DNA of 64,000 nt from Rotaria socialis (GCA_905331475.1 CAJNYU010001015.1:81599-145598), one strand, 5' to 3'. Positions 1 through 13,490 are shown, numbered from the stretch's first letter. The notes: generated from the sequence alone by a model not told the origin. Translations and numbers: made by a program.

Positions 1-947
1 TACTTATCAATCATATATCAAAAGACAACGCTCAACAGATAATCATAACATAACTTCGGCAACATCATAACACGATCGCCGACAACATTCTAAATAAACA
101 AATAGTGAGCAAAAGCAAAATGCTAGTTTTTGCTTTGTACATTTTTTTACGTTCCTTGAGTCGATTTGCATTATAATAAAAATACATGCAGACATCTACA
201 AGAATTCAATTTGATCTCATAGATAATTTATTCTGTAAAAATAAATCAACAAAAATAAATAATAGCAACGTGCTTTTAGCTATTTTTATTTTTATCACAC
301 AACGTCATGTCACACTTTCTAAGGTATTTCTACAGATCACCGGCATTGATCGTCTTTAATGTCTGTTATTGATTATACTGAAATACTATACAGAGGAGTC
401 GTTGACATAGAAAAATGAACTCCTCGTAATACCAATTTGCTTTTTAATCCGGTTTCTTGTTGAATGTAAAATATGATTTTGGTATTCTACACAAAAGCAA
501 TTTGTCGATTTTTACATTCCCATTAGAGGAAAGAGAGTAAGAGAAAGAGACACAACAAGAAAAGTGAAAAGAAAGAAAGAGAGAGAGAGAGAGAGAGAAG
601 CAGAGCGCAATGAGCTGAAAAAATTTGGCGGTCGCCGGCTGTTTCATGATGCGCTCAATGACTACTTCTACATAAATCAACAGACCTTATTGCTGATTAC
701 TTGTACATGTTTGACGATTATATGTAATACAAATGCCTGTCTTTTGAGTGAATAGAAGTCCATTTGGAGTACTACAAAAAAACGTCTTCTTGCAAAATGC
801 GTGTAAGTGTTTTATATTTTTATTATTATCAATTATGTGATATAGTCTGACTGATTCTATTAACTAAAATGAAAATATATGTTTGAGTAACTGTATATCA
901 ATGCAATATGCTTTCAATCATTTGAAATTGTTTATAGATGAATAATG
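1..947. other. Gene-free stretch with a short (GA)n microsatellite
   Basis: No coding exon is convincing here. A purine-rich tract ends in about ten GA units near 579-598. The reading frames across it are low-complexity Lys/Glu/Arg strings and are not credible proteins. Confidence 0.6.
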
Positions 948-1019
948 TCCGCGGTAGTATAGTGGTTAGTATCCCCGCCTGTCACGCGGGAAACCGGGGT
1001 TCGATTCCCCGCCGCGGAG
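948..1019 (+). tRNA. tRNA-Asp (anticodon GTC)
   Basis: A 72-nt cloverleaf. The 5' TCCGCGG pairs with 3' CCGCGGA at 1012-1018, and G1019 is the discriminator base. The anticodon GTC lies at 981-983, in a loop closed by the CCCGC/GCGGG stem. The T arm carries GGTTCGATTCC (B box) and the D arm TAGTATAGTGGTTAGTA (A box). There is no intron. The gene decodes GAC/GAU as aspartate. Confidence 0.97.
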
Positions 1020-1021
1020 TA

Positions 1022-1027
1022 TTTTTT
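1022..1027 (+). terminator. RNA polymerase III terminator of tRNA-Asp
   Basis: A run of six T residues starts three bases after the tRNA end, and a second T-run follows at 1029. This is the usual Pol III stop signal. Confidence 0.8.
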
Positions 1028-1039
1028 ATTTTTTCTACC

Positions 1040-3780
1040 TGTTCGCTTTCTTATCCTTGTATATTGCAAGCACCAAAGAAAAGTCGCTTTCGTTTTATTC
1101 TAAGCTGATGATCGATTGCTCGTGATGATAGATAAGGATATTAGGGTTTACATTTTAAACGAATCGACTACGTGTACAAGAAAATAAGTAACAACAAACG
1201 TATCTATATTATTGTTATTTGTATTTGTATTCATACTTTGTAGCTTTTTCCTTTCTCTCTCTCTCTCTCTCGTTTATGCTTCTTTTATCAGCTTCTAAAA
1301 GGCAATGAACTAGAAATACGTTGTCTGTCTGGCTAGTCTATTATAAATAAATAATAGGTCTTGGTCATTAATTGAACAAGTTATCCATCATTCTATTTCT
1401 TGTAATAACGTTCGACGTAGGTTACGGTGAATGTACCGACCACTGTTGATTGTATATATATCTAATCGACAATAAGAAATGAGAATTCTTTGTTAGTTTT
1501 GTTAATTATAAAGCCAAGAAAGGAAAACATTCGATTATCAGCTTGAGGGTCAATGAAAATTTTAAAATGTCGATCATTTCTATCAACTTCCTATGGTATG
1601 CAATGAAAGTAATAATTTAAGAACGTAAACGTTTCATTCATATGGTTTCATCATTTTACAAATGACAAATGCAAATAACCCTGACAAAAAAATACATTTA
1701 AAGAAAAAGTTGTTGATCTATATATCATTAAACAGATTAACGATGACTAGTCTAGTTGCAATAAGAAAGGCAAATCAAGTTCGTTAAAAGTTTTTTGTTT
1801 TTAAATAGATTTGAAATCTATTAATTAGCTAGATGAGATAAAACTCAAGATCGATTCGATATTCACAATTCTGTCTAATCAATCATTTCACGCGTGAAAA
1901 AAAATCTAGACGAAATAAACAACAAAGCAATAGTCAAGTTATTTTTCAAGGTTATAACAACAAAATTCGATTGATTCGAAATAAATAAATTTTTTTATCA
2001 ATGTCTACATGATAGTTCATACCTGAATAAGAAGTGTGTTGATTAAAGAAATTATTCCAAGACAAATTATTATTGCACATCAATAGTTTAGCACGAATGA
2101 TTATGATAATAAGAAGAAAGTATAATAAAATAAATGAAACAAACAACACGTAGACTATTTTTGTTGTTCTACTTGCTGACAATTGATTTGTGAGTAATAA
2201 GAATATGTCTTGCAATTGATGATTCAGATATAATTACAACAATAAATATATAGTGAAAAGTAATAAGACAATGTCAGACAGTATAGCATGCAAAAGACTT
2301 CAGAATCATTGTGTTTATTTAAAAAACAATTGAGTTGTTTTCACCTCATCAAGGGCATCAAATCATAATAACGAAAATGCAAATCAGTTAAACTGTTTAA
2401 AATAAAATACTGTCTATTAGTTAATGGTTGATTCGTAGAAAACAAGAAAGATATTTATCTTAATCTAATCATCTAAATTGCTTTCTATTTCGTACGTCTA
2501 GTAAATCTATTGCAACACATGCATTTTGATCAATAATCCTAAGAAAATGTGTTCTTCGTAACTATGCATGCGACGAAATTTTCAAGTATTATTCATAACA
2601 GTTACAGTTCACATTCTATTTTATATATATAAAACAGATTTGTTTTCTTTATTGAACATAATCGACAGTAATTTCTAGAGATCGTGTTTCTTACCTGCTA
2701 TCAAAATTACTTCGGTTATAAACTCGAAATTTCCAAAAAATAAATATATCCGACTAGAACGAGAATAACATTTAATTGTTTTTTTTCTTAAAAATTCTAT
2801 TGGTTCATATTATCATGGAACGTATAGTTGCGTCAGATTTTTCCACTTACACTCAACGGTACTGTAACAGCTCAATAATTAATACTATCGAATGTGTCAA
2901 TATTTTTAAAATGATTGAAAATTTTGAAAAAGAAATTAATAATTTCTTTTGAATTGACATTGCAAAAAAAGAGCGTAGGATTATGATTACCTACAAGAGT
3001 ATGGCTAACAGGTAGTATTGAGGGTGAAAAGGAGATTGCGATTCTATTGTATATTTTCGGTATTTATAACATTTCTTCGGAAGAAGAAGTTTAAATATAC
3101 AAACAATTGGAATTCATAAGTATCTACAAGTATGTTTTATTAAGATGACATTGGATTACTTCTTTGATAAAAATATGAGTTTTTTCTTTTCCTTTTTTTT
3201 CTAAATAAACTTCTGAAAATTTATCTATACATATGCAGAGTTTGATGAATAGTACGGATGCCTCTAAGAGTTTTGTCATCGTTGAACTATTCAGCAAAAA
3301 AAAAGTAAAACAATGATGAACGGTTTCAGTTTCTATTGTTTGATGTCATGATTTAATCAATGAAACAATGTGATGATTTGCTAGAGTATGCTAATACAAT
3401 GTCTACCTTGTTTTATAGCTTAGATATTTATATTATTCAATCCTTCATAGTAAATTCAAAGAGATTAGATTTATAATCTCTGTGCTATTTAAATTTTGTT
3501 TTCGTTTTATATCAAAATTGTTGATACTTACTTCTTTTATTCTCATTTATATTCCTAATATGCAAAATAACATAATACTATGTCGTGATGAAGGACGTAT
3601 TTAGTTTTATACTGACGATCACTATGATCAATTGATTAGAACGATCAACAAAACATACGTATTTGCCAGTGAAGTTACTTAATTCGTGATCTATAATCGT
3701 TATATTTAGTTGATTCTTTCTTTTCCTTCTGTTAACTATTACCGTATACCAAACATGATAGGCTCAGACCTTCGTTTTCT
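1040..3780. other. Intergenic, no gene recognised
   Basis: AT-rich sequence. Stop codons are dense in all frames, and no exon-like stretch bounded by splice signals was seen. It contains a short (CT)n tract near 1254-1271. Confidence 0.55.
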
Positions 3781-3788
3781 TTTTTAAC

Positions 3789-6687
3789 ATGTCTGCATAC
3801 GTATTTGGCTGGCTACGGCTAGACATTGGCATCATTTGGCCCTCTCTATGCTTTGTTTGCTTGAGTTCTGTATTTATCTATGCATGTATATTTTCTAGGC
3901 CAATCGACATCCGTATAGTAAAGAATATTTTTCTCCAAAAAGAATGGTTGTACATCGGCAGTATCCTTCAAAGAAATATCCGAATTCAGCATCCACTCGT
4001 CTTCTTCATTTGACTATTCCAGCAACATCAAATTTCTTGTATGACACACATGATTTTGTATGGAATAATCCAATAGAACTGGATTTACTCAACATGAAAA
4101 AAGCACCGTTGTTGACAAATATCAATGAAAATTATTTTTTAAAAGTTTTGCCATGCATACGTCGTCTATTTACAATATTTAATTCTATATGTCCCAATAT
4201 ATATCGTATACATTGTTCAGATTCATTGAGAATTTTACAGGAAATCATTTGTTTAATGGAAGAATATCTTCATATATATTTACCGTCGACTTTAACAGCA
4301 AGTTCTTTACTAAATAATGAGGAATATTTTAATGATTTTATACATAAATTAAGATTTTCACCATTTAATTATTTCTATCCAAATGCTGCACTTTCATCAT
4401 CGAGAAAACCTGAAGTACATTGTTTTGGCCAAGGCATTCACGTATCAGATGGTAATAATAAACTCAACCAGCCAACACTATTTTGTTTCGAATTAACAAC
4501 ACCCATAGAAGATAATCTTCAATTGCCAACTGAAATCGTTATATTAGATCCGAATGAAAATATCGTATTAAATGATATAAAATATATCAGCACGTACGAC
4601 CAAGGTTATACTAAATTATTTTCATGTAGCTATAAACCAATAACTCAAGCAGGAATTTATAAAATATCATTTTTTTACAATCATACACAAATAACACCTG
4701 ATCCATTTACGGTATTTATACAGAATCCTAATCAACCAAAAGAACAATTATTATCAGAAGATGTGAAAGAAATCAATATACAAGGTAAATGAGGAAAAAA
4801 AATGAAGGATAATTATTTTTTTTTTATCAAGGATTATTTTTTATCAGATAAACCTTACTGATAGAAATCTCTTATGTCAAGTATTTTTACTATTGAAAAG
4901 ATATGATACTAGACAGACGATGTTGCCATTCGATTATTTTGTGTTTTCATGTTGCTCTTTTGAATAATGATTATTCATCTCACGAACCCATATAGAACAC
5001 TTAGCTATTTTAACATTTTCGAATTAGCATTTCGATTGTATGCCGAGAAAAAATGATAAAAAACATATATATCGTAGAAATAGTAAAGAAAAAAATTATG
5101 ATCTCGACATAGAAAAAGAATCCATTGCCATGAATTTCATATGATGGACACACAGAGAGAAAGAAAGAAAATATATCGCATAAAAATACATCTGATAACA
5201 ACTTCGATTCTACTAAACATTTGTTTTTGAATTGATTGAAATCGATTTCATCATGACAAATACACCATTTCGTTCGCAAATGCTCACAATACCAAGATTT
5301 AGTAAGAATTCTAATTATTCATCAATACTGATTGAAAAAAATTTTGATCATAAAAACAAAATTTTCTTCTTCATTAATAGAAATGCCTGACTATGAATTG
5401 GAAGGCGATGGATGTTCAACAAAAGTTATTCTCAATTCAATTGCACGTTTTCGTCTTCGAATAACTTCACAAACAAATTCGTATTATAAATCAACTGTTG
5501 ATCCATTTTCTCTTTCAATAATTGATCCATTTGGCCATGCAATTGTAGTTCAACGTCGTATACTATCACCGGATTTACTTGAATTAACATATCAACCGAT
5601 GTCCACAGGTGAACATCAACTAACAATTTCATATCATAACAAAATGCATCGTCAACTGATTATTGATGTTAAAAATGATGAAACCAATTGTCTATCAATA
5701 TTAAAACCATTTGGGCCGGGTCTTCAACGCGCAATTGTTGGTTTACCAACAGAATTTTATGTTGATCTTAGCCAACAAAAACTAACTAATCCAACTACTA
5801 ATCATAGTCATTTACAATTTTGTTTAGAACCATCTTATCATGCCGAAATTGATTATGAACAACAAATGGCAACTGTACGTTATACACCTTTAGCAGGAGG
5901 CATTTGTCCTATACATATACTAGAACATAATAAAGATATTCAGAATTCACCATTTACTTGTCATGTAAAACGAGAAGATATTTCAAAAGATAAACCTCAT
6001 ATACGTATTATTGGTTTATCAGAACAAATTATTATTCATCGTCCAGTTGAATTTGAAGTAAGATCAAGTTAGTTCGTCATCTAACTGCTTAACTCTTTTG
6101 TTTTCGAATAGGTTTTTATTGATAATCCATTTGATGATCCAAGTCATTTACTAAATGTAGAAGTTTTAACTGAGGACAATTCTCCAGCTGTATCAATTGA
6201 TCATCAGCATACATCATATAAATGCTCATTTATTCCAGTGACATTAGGACGACATATTATATCGATTGATTATGCTGGAATTGTTCCGGAAAATAATCCA
6301 TTCTATTGTCAAGCTACACAAGAAAAAGATATACAATTAAATGGTCCTGCTGTAAATAGCCAATGTTTAGAATTAAATAAGCCAACACACTTTTACTTTA
6401 AATTAGAAGATTGTCTATTGAAAAATTCTACTGAAAGAAGAAATTTAGCATACGAAAGTGGATATAGTTCTAACGATGATACATCGTTAAATTCATCATT
6501 AACTGATGGAGCAAAGGAAACAACGGACGAACCCAATAATTATCGGGTTACAATTACAGATGGACATGGAAATCGGAAACAAAATGTATCAATTAAAAAC
6601 ACTAATGAACAGCTGGACAATGATGTACGCGTTGATTTTATACCAGATGAACAAATTTTGTTCATTAACATTTCTTGTACTTGGTAG
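3789..6687 (+). CDS. Filamin-repeat (Ig-like) protein, four exons
   Basis: Proposed exons are 3789-3800, 3899-4784, 5381-6057 and 6112-6687, giving about 716 residues. All junctions are GT-AG and phases agree (0, 1, 0); the last intron is 54 bp. The first 170 residues match no domain I recognise, and no calponin-homology actin-binding domain is visible. Five filamin-type repeats follow. Repeat 1 begins KPEVHCFGQG and ends ITPDPFTVF. Repeat 3 contains LKPFGPGLQ and closes with IQNSPFTCHV. Repeat 4 ends ENNPFYCQA. The last repeat has a Ser/Asn-rich insert and stops at TW-TAG before its closing SPF strand. Such repeats are known as protein-protein interaction modules in cytoskeletal scaffolds and TRIM-NHL proteins; the role here is unknown. 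The 12-nt first exon is the least certain part; the alternative start is the ATG at 3944. Confidence 0.8.
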
Positions 6688-6689
6688 TT

Positions 6690-9600
6690 TCTGTTTTTTA
6701 CATGTCAAAAAAAAAGAAACATTCATTATATGTACGAAATAAAAGTTTCCTGTAATATCGATATGTCTCAATCGAACTTTCAAACTACTCATCACTTCAT
6801 AAAATGTCAATTGACATTATAATCGTTTTTGTGATCTTTTACTTCTTTTTCTTCTTTAACACCCATAAGAAACCTTCTCGCTTAATTGAATTACATTCTC
6901 TCTTCTTCTACGAGTCATGAAACAAAATGCATCTGTATTTGTGCATTGATAAATTTAAACAAGTATTCACAAGTCATATAAGAAAAAACAGCAGAGTTAA
7001 ACGCGATTAGTTTATGTGCACATATGCCACGGTTGACATGATAATTTCAGTTGCGATTGGAATGTGCGCAACAACAAACTTTGTTGAAAAACAATATTTT
7101 TTGTCTTTTTTTGCTCTTGTTACATTTAGATAGATTATAACATAATTTATCTATTTATGAAAATTGAAAAAAATGATAACTCTCCTTGTTCTATATAATT
7201 ATCGATACAAAACTAACAGCTAGTATTGGTTTGATTCAAATTCTAATCATATGAGTCATGCCACATATATATTTACAATTGAATCAAGAGACTAGCTCCG
7301 GAGACGAACTTATAGACTATTAGTTTTGCTCAATGCTCAGCAAGTAATTGTTTGGAAATCAAAACTACTCTTCTCGTACTGGTGGGTTCGGGTACGCGTG
7401 TGTGTTCCGCTTAGTTAAACAGGCACTTAGACCCACACCCACACCCTCTTCTTTTAAATGGGATAAAAAAAATTATCGCCACAGTTACCAACAATACGCT
7501 CTATTAAGAAAATTCTCTATTCATAGTAAAAATGGGAAAATAAGTCTTCATTTATATTTCTTTTCATTAGATTGATGATATTCTTCATATCTTAACATAT
7601 AACGATAACTAGTGTACAAAAAAAAGGTTTATTACTTGAGATTATGTACGGAAAAAATTCGGTATCCTGATCATTAAGTGAAAGTTTGCTTGTCGAAAGA
7701 TCAAAAAGAAACAATTTGAAAACGAAACACAAATGTAGATAAATAGAGATCTAAAAAAAAAGAATGTATTTATCCTCACCATCAATCTTACATATTCAAC
7801 TTCATGCCATTTTTATTTTTGACATTTTTTTCTTTCAATCTTGTCATGGTAAACCACAAAAATGCAATGTCCAACTATAAAATAATTTTTTATCAAGTCA
7901 TATATGTACACAAGTAATTGGTTCCAAGTCTGCTCACAGGAAATGTTTGACCTCGGGGTAGAGATCAGATACGACTCAAATAATCTTCCAACAGAACCAG
8001 ATCAAAAAAGTTCCATTCATATTAAACACTGATTTATGCGTGAAGATTTCTTACATAAGTCTCACTGTTGAAGTCACTATTGGTGAGCGATTCTGTAGCT
8101 AACTAAATACTAGAACAAGTTTTGATTAATTGGATTATGCATTTTTTTTTGTAAGACTAAAAGAGATGATCAAACAAATAAACAGACCTGTTCTTTTCTG
8201 TTGAAAATTTAAAAATGAGCCTTTAAAAAAGCAACTATTCAAATAGATAAGAAAAAGCCTTTCAACTTATTCCGAAAACAATGAGATGGCATTAGAAGAA
8301 TTCACTGTTTCCTAAACCAAATTCAATTTTTATCTTCATTTATTTAAATAAATCTAAATTTAATTTACATAAATAATAATAATATCTTTTTTTAAATTAT
8401 TTAAAGTAGAAACTTAACTATGAAACAATGATGAAATTTCTTCTTGATTCTCATATCGAAAAGTAAATCAAAAAAAGAACAAAAACTCCATATTGATTTT
8501 CGTTGTTTTTACTTCTCTTGGTTAATTAAGTATATTTTTCTTCGTTCTTCCCATCTTTTTCTCTTGTTAACCATCTCTAAATCGAAAATCTCACCTCTTA
8601 TTTGTAATGTGAATTCACTAACATATTTTAAAGATCTACAAAAAATCGAAAAGACTTTTTTTTCACAATATATCATTGGTAAGAAAACAGTCTTTCAAGA
8701 TTACCCATCATTTTCATCTTAGAAAACAAAAGAAAAATATTTGAAGATAATGTATTATATCTAATACTAACAGCCTTCAATCGAATGTGAAAATTTTCAT
8801 TATCAAAATATTGTTCAGTTTCTAAGACCAAATTATCGTGAAAATAAATAATATCCATTGAATCGTTTTCTTTTTTTGTCCAATTTATCATATTCTTATT
8901 CTACACAAATAACGAATATCAATTAACTGACATTTCAAAGTTTCTTACTTTATCATCCTTTGAAATGAAAAAAATCTTGAATTAAAAAAGTCCAAGGAAC
9001 CAAAACGATCAATTTTCCTCTTGGACGCTCGTATTTGTTTGCATATTCACGCAAAAGAGTCCCAAGAAACGGAAATCTTAATATTTCCATAGCTGTCTAC
9101 AAGAAAATTTAATAATTAACGCACTTTTATCATTCTTATTTAAAAAAAAAGAAATTTTTTCGTAACGTACACTTTAAATAGCACCTTGCTTTTTTTTGGC
9201 ATTAAAGGATAGTAATAGTAATTGCTGAATAATATAAAAACAACTGATATGATTAGTTTTCTATTTTCTTTAAAATAAACATTGAATAAAATCAAACGTT
9301 TATTACAATAGATTACTAATAGATGTGCTTCACTTTCGCTATGCACTCTCTTATTCTCATGTTATGCTGTTTATGTATATATATATATATATATGTGGTA
9401 GTACGCGAGTTAGGAATTGACTTTTTTAAACTTTTTTAATAGAATTTTCCTTGAGATATCACTGTAGAAATTTCGCTATGAATAATTATTCGTTGGACTT
9501 TTTACAATGAATTTTTATATCAGTCATCATTTTCGGTTCACGAGCGTATGAAAACGTTAAAAAGATTCGTTAAACTAACAAAAACTTTTTTTGAATGAAT

Positions 9601-9998
9601 ACCATTGATTTTTTTCATCGTTTTCTGATGAATGAAGATACTAAATCATTCATTGAATTTATCTAAGAAAAATAACTCATTTAGTTGTATGTAAAAAAAA
9701 AGCGAAATTCAATTTGTTTCAGTCAGAATAAAATGTTCTGTTTGTCTTCGAATCGTGTCAATGATGGCGTTATTCACTATGATTTAGTCCGTTCGAATTT
9801 CGTTAATTAATCAAAGAGATTGAGAATAGAATAATCTTGTTCTTTTCTTTCCTCTGTCCGATATTAAGTTCATATCGTCCACAATCATATCAATTAACGT
9901 TTTTGATTACATCGAATCAATTGTTATTGGTTTGCATTATTGATTGCAAGCAATTTTCCACCGTTACAATTAATAATTTTAACTTTATCTCGATGTAG
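6690..9998. other. Intergenic, repeats only
   Basis: No gene is supported over 3.3 kb. The stretch contains one copy of a dispersed repeat (7003-7265), a short C-rich motif at 7432-7449 and a TA microsatellite near 9378-9394. Confidence 0.55.
7003..7265 (+). repeat. Dispersed repeat R1, copy 1
   Basis: Shares a conserved core with 50645-50900 in the same orientation. Matching blocks include GTTGACATGA at 7033, AATTTCAGTTG followed by GATTGGAATG, and a downstream TATGAGTCAT. The copies differ by substitutions and small indels, so both are old. There is no coding capacity. Confidence 0.6.
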
Positions 9999-10015
9999 TA
10001 TATATAATATATATA
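9999..10015 (+). promoter_or_regulatory. Candidate TATA box of the 84-aa gene
   Basis: TATATAATATATATA lies about 95 bp before the ATG at 10110. It is followed by a pyrimidine- and CA-rich leader without ATG codons, as expected for a core promoter and short 5' UTR. Confidence 0.45.
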
Positions 10016-10109
10016 TTAGTCTGCTATCCCATTCCATTTCATCTTACGCACAGCATACACTCAACTATTCATCATTCGAATCTCCTACAACTTTACAAAC
10101 AGATATAAA

Positions 10110-10425
10110 ATGAGGTAAGTCTATATTAAAATTCAACGAATAAATATCATGTACTATATTGTTTTTTGTGTTTAGTTTAATTACATTTGAACCTCAATCA
10201 ACATCAACACCCAAAAAAATCAATACAACACCGATTCAAAATTTATGTTCGACTCCGCGTCCTATCCATTTTCGTTATTCTCTCTCGAAATGTGCACCAC
10301 TACCTATTGATTCATCAACACCAATTGCAAGAAAAAGCCGAAAATCTCTTGCACCGAGTATGCACCATCTGATGTATCCATCAAACACTCCAACAGCACA
10401 TTCTATGAAAATTTGGGTCCTATAA
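10110..10425 (+). CDS. Small Ser/Thr/Pro-rich protein of unknown function
   Basis: Two exons: 10110-10114 (ATG plus two bases) and 10176-10425, joined by a 61-bp GT-AG intron (GTAAGT ... TTTAG). They encode 84 residues. The protein is rich in Ser, Thr and Pro, with several TP dipeptides (STPK, TTPI, STPR, STPI, NTPT) and a basic segment ARKSRKS. No signal peptide, membrane segment or known domain is visible. TP and SP sites beside basic residues are typical of proline-directed kinase targets, but no function can be assigned. Support comes from a matched splice phase, a TATA box and codon use like that of neighbouring genes. Confidence 0.6.
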
Positions 10426-10429
10426 TAAT

Positions 10430-11640
10430 CATTGATGTTGATTCATTCTTTTCTTTTTTTAACTATCTTGTTTTTAGTTTAAATAAATTATTTATTCTTA
10501 AATAGCAATTTTTTTCCTAGTGAAACTTTTGCTAATCAGATCTGAATACTGATAAAATGATATACGATTAAAACGTATTCCACGATAGTAACAGTTTACA
10601 AGGAGAATAAAAACAATATATTGATGCCCAGTAAGATATATGTACGGATTTTTTTCATATATTCTTCGTTACAGCTTTACAAAATTCAATTTCATGAGAT
10701 ACGACTGCATTCATAATAGGCAAGACTTCTGTTTGATTTGCTACATGATTAGTGTCTGACGGTTCTGTTCAGTAAATGGTCTAAATATTTCAAGTAATAG
10801 TCGAAAAGGCAACTGTAATCGATGATCGGTTTTTATTATCTTATCATTCGCTTGTATGATAAGTGCTGTAATGTCGTATAACTATATGAAGTATTCGAAA
10901 GCAAAAGAATAAGAGTTAATCTACGTATGTTATTACTGTGCAAATTCTTAGTAGATGATGAACTTTATTTACATTAAGCATTTCCTCGGTCACTATCAGT
11001 TAAATGTTTTGAGGAAAAGTTATTGGATGTAAATGTGACCTATATTGCACAATCATTGACGAATGATTAGTCCTGATTTTATTTCCTATGATGCGTTTTT
11101 TATTTGTACACGTCATGTGCTTAATATTGATGGCGATCAAGGACAGGACCAGGATGATTAATGAAGTGATTTACAGATAGATAATATTTGTCTGAGCCTC
11201 CTTACCCTTGTGTAAAAGTATTAGATACATAAAAGTTATAAATTTAAGGGTAAATTAATTCGGCGTTTATACTGGTGTTTTTTCGTTTCATTTCGATTAG
11301 TGAGAGGGAAAAAATTGAAGTACTTCTGTATATATCACAAAGTGTACTAGACCTTTTTGATACAAGCAACATAGAAATGAGTCTTACCAATCTGCAAAAG
11401 ATAAATACATATGAAAAGTTGATTGATCTGAAACGGTTCCATATCTTACTGTTTCGAGTTACTACAAAAGACGAATAGAATCTTTAGATTAAATTATATG
11501 TGATATCGCTCATAAAATTTATTTGAAACGTATAATATTCTATACAATAAACAATGTGAATACCATTTCATAATAAGAAGCGGCCTCATTGAATATCAGT
11601 GGTGGCTCAATGATTATTTTGTCGCTTGTTAATTATTTTA
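10430..11640. other. Intergenic, nothing recognised
   Basis: AT-rich sequence without exon-like open frames bounded by splice sites. Confidence 0.5.
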
Positions 11641-11650
11641 GATTTTATCG

Positions 11651-11974
11651 TTAATTTTGCATATTGTCATATGAATGGAAAGCGTGTAGTGTGTTCAATA
11701 AAGTTTGTATATATTGTTTTTCTAAGCGTATACGATTTATTTGTTCGCGTACCAAGTATTCTTCATGTATAATTTGTTTCATGTTAAGTAATTTAGACGT
11801 TAATGTACGATGTTGTTCAGGTATCACCTTTCGTTTGAATGTCATTTTACGATTTGTAACCGGTTTAGAGTCAGTTTTTTCATTAGGTGAAAGTTTTTCT
11901 ATATCACACATTGGAACGGATTGCTCACTGTTAATTTTTGGTGAGTCGATTGAAGATGAACTAGAATCGGCCAT
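11651..11974 (-). CDS. 107-aa hydrophilic, helical protein of unknown function
   Basis: A single uninterrupted exon. The N-terminal half is acidic and Ser-rich (ADSSSSSIDSPK). The C-terminal half, from about residue 45, is basic with heptad-like hydrophobics (TFKRKVIPEQHR, LLNMKQIIHEEYLVREQINR), suggesting one long amphipathic helix or coiled coil. No signal peptide or membrane segment is seen. The ATG at 11974 lies about 75 bp downstream of a TATATAA box on the same strand, which supports both the start and real expression. I do not recognise the family. Confidence 0.65.
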   Translation of the reverse strand: MADSSSSSIDSPKINSEQSVPMCDIEKLSPNEKTDSKPVTNRKMTFKRKVIPEQHRTLTSKLLNMKQIIHEEYLVREQINRIRLEKQYIQTLLNTLHAFHSYDNMQN

Positions 11975-12048
11975 GATCGTTTTTGTTCGTTTAAATAGAA
12001 GGGTAAGTGTCGGACTGTATTGAGAATGAAATCAAACAAGCGTCGTGT

Positions 12049-12056
12049 TTATATAC
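12049..12056 (-). promoter_or_regulatory. Candidate TATA box of the 107-aa gene
   Basis: On the minus strand this reads GTATATAAAC, about 75 bp before the ATG at 11974. The leader between them has no upstream ATG. Confidence 0.5.
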
Positions 12057-12059
12057 AAA

Positions 12060-13490
12060 TAGTAGTGGTTGAAAAAGAGAAAAAAAGGATGTGTGAATGA
12101 GGGCAAAATCAAAGACGAGTATTTCATAGAACGAATAACTGTGCGTTCAGCTGTATCTTTCAAGATTGCAAAAAGTACTATGATTTGATGCTGCATTTTT
12201 TTAAACGATGTACTTTATGGTGAATTACCAGTTGATAATTAAAGATAAATGAAAACTGACAAGGACATGAGGTAAATAGAGAATGACAAAATAAAAGAAT
12301 ACGCAGCAGAGAATTTTCATGAATGATGTTTGGATTTTGATTTTATTCATAAATGGATGAAAAACAGCTTATGTAATGTGTAGACCGAAGTTTTTGGTGG
12401 AATGTGAAAAGTATCCGATTGAACTTTCAGAATGATTGTTATCATCATATGTTTTGCTTGCAAGTGCCGTTTATGAAAGATGAAATAATTTTGCTTTTTT
12501 GAATTTCTCTTTTTTTTACAAATAAGTTTCATGAATCTCGGATTGTACATGAAGAAATTTAGAAGTCGAAGCAACATAACATTTTCTGTGTTTGTCACTG
12601 TGCAAAATCTTATTGGTTGATAAATTAATCATAAACATAAAAGGGTTGTTCCACACTCATCAAATTACTTTTTTTATATATGTATTGAATATTTGTAGTC
12701 GTCAGAAAAATATTTATTCGTCTCGTTCGACAAGGAGAGCTTCCAAGAAAAACCGAACAGATAAAAGAAAATCCTGGGTTATTAGAGTTAATCTTCTGTT
12801 AAAACTAGTGGTGTAACAAAGGGTACACGCTACACTTAGTCTCATAACAATTATCATCGTTTTGCGCCTTACGTCAATAGTTAAAATTGTTCTAAATTTC
12901 ATAAAAATTTACGAAAGCATTATAAGTGCCCGAACTTCTTTCACTATCATCTTGATTACTACTCTTTAGAGTAAACAGTAAATTAGCCGATTGTTACAAA
13001 AAAAAACAGATAATTCGTGAATTATATGATGATTATCGATTTAATTAAGAACAAATTCGTTTTTTTTATATGTTATCGTTTAATTACATACGCAAATAGC
13101 TCTGAATGATAAACTTTATTTACAATCCGTAATTGTTTTTCCTTGTGAATATATCCTGTTTTGTTTTATGTAACAACATATTTACAGAAAGTGTTAATTA
13201 TATGACTAGATATTGCATGTGTGCCACTTTCTATGCGATTTTTGATGGTATTTTCGAAAGATTTTCTATTGCTCACGATTTAATTAGATGATGATCGAAT
13301 AGCTAACTATGCCTGACTGGCTACACTCAGACGATCATGTTTTCGTGAGAATTTGAAAGTTAAGTTACAGTATAGCCTTTCTTTATGACTATGTTAACAA
13401 CACAATTAGTTAGAAGTCGTGAGAATCACATGAAAAGTGATGATTAACATTTTTCAATCTGAAGAAACGTGCATAACAATCTAATAATCT
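12060..13490. other. Intergenic, nothing recognised
   Basis: No supported gene. Open frames here are short and lack start context or splice partners. Confidence 0.5.

Noticed and set aside
564..755. Open frame of Lys/Glu/Arg repeats on + and its Ser/Leu mirror on -
   Set aside because: Produced by the (GA)n microsatellite; low complexity, no splice or start context.
7432..7449. Interstitial telomeric repeat
   Set aside because: Only about two and a half TGTGGG-like units. A matching motif at 53.86 kb is part of an inverted repeat, so a transposon end is more likely.
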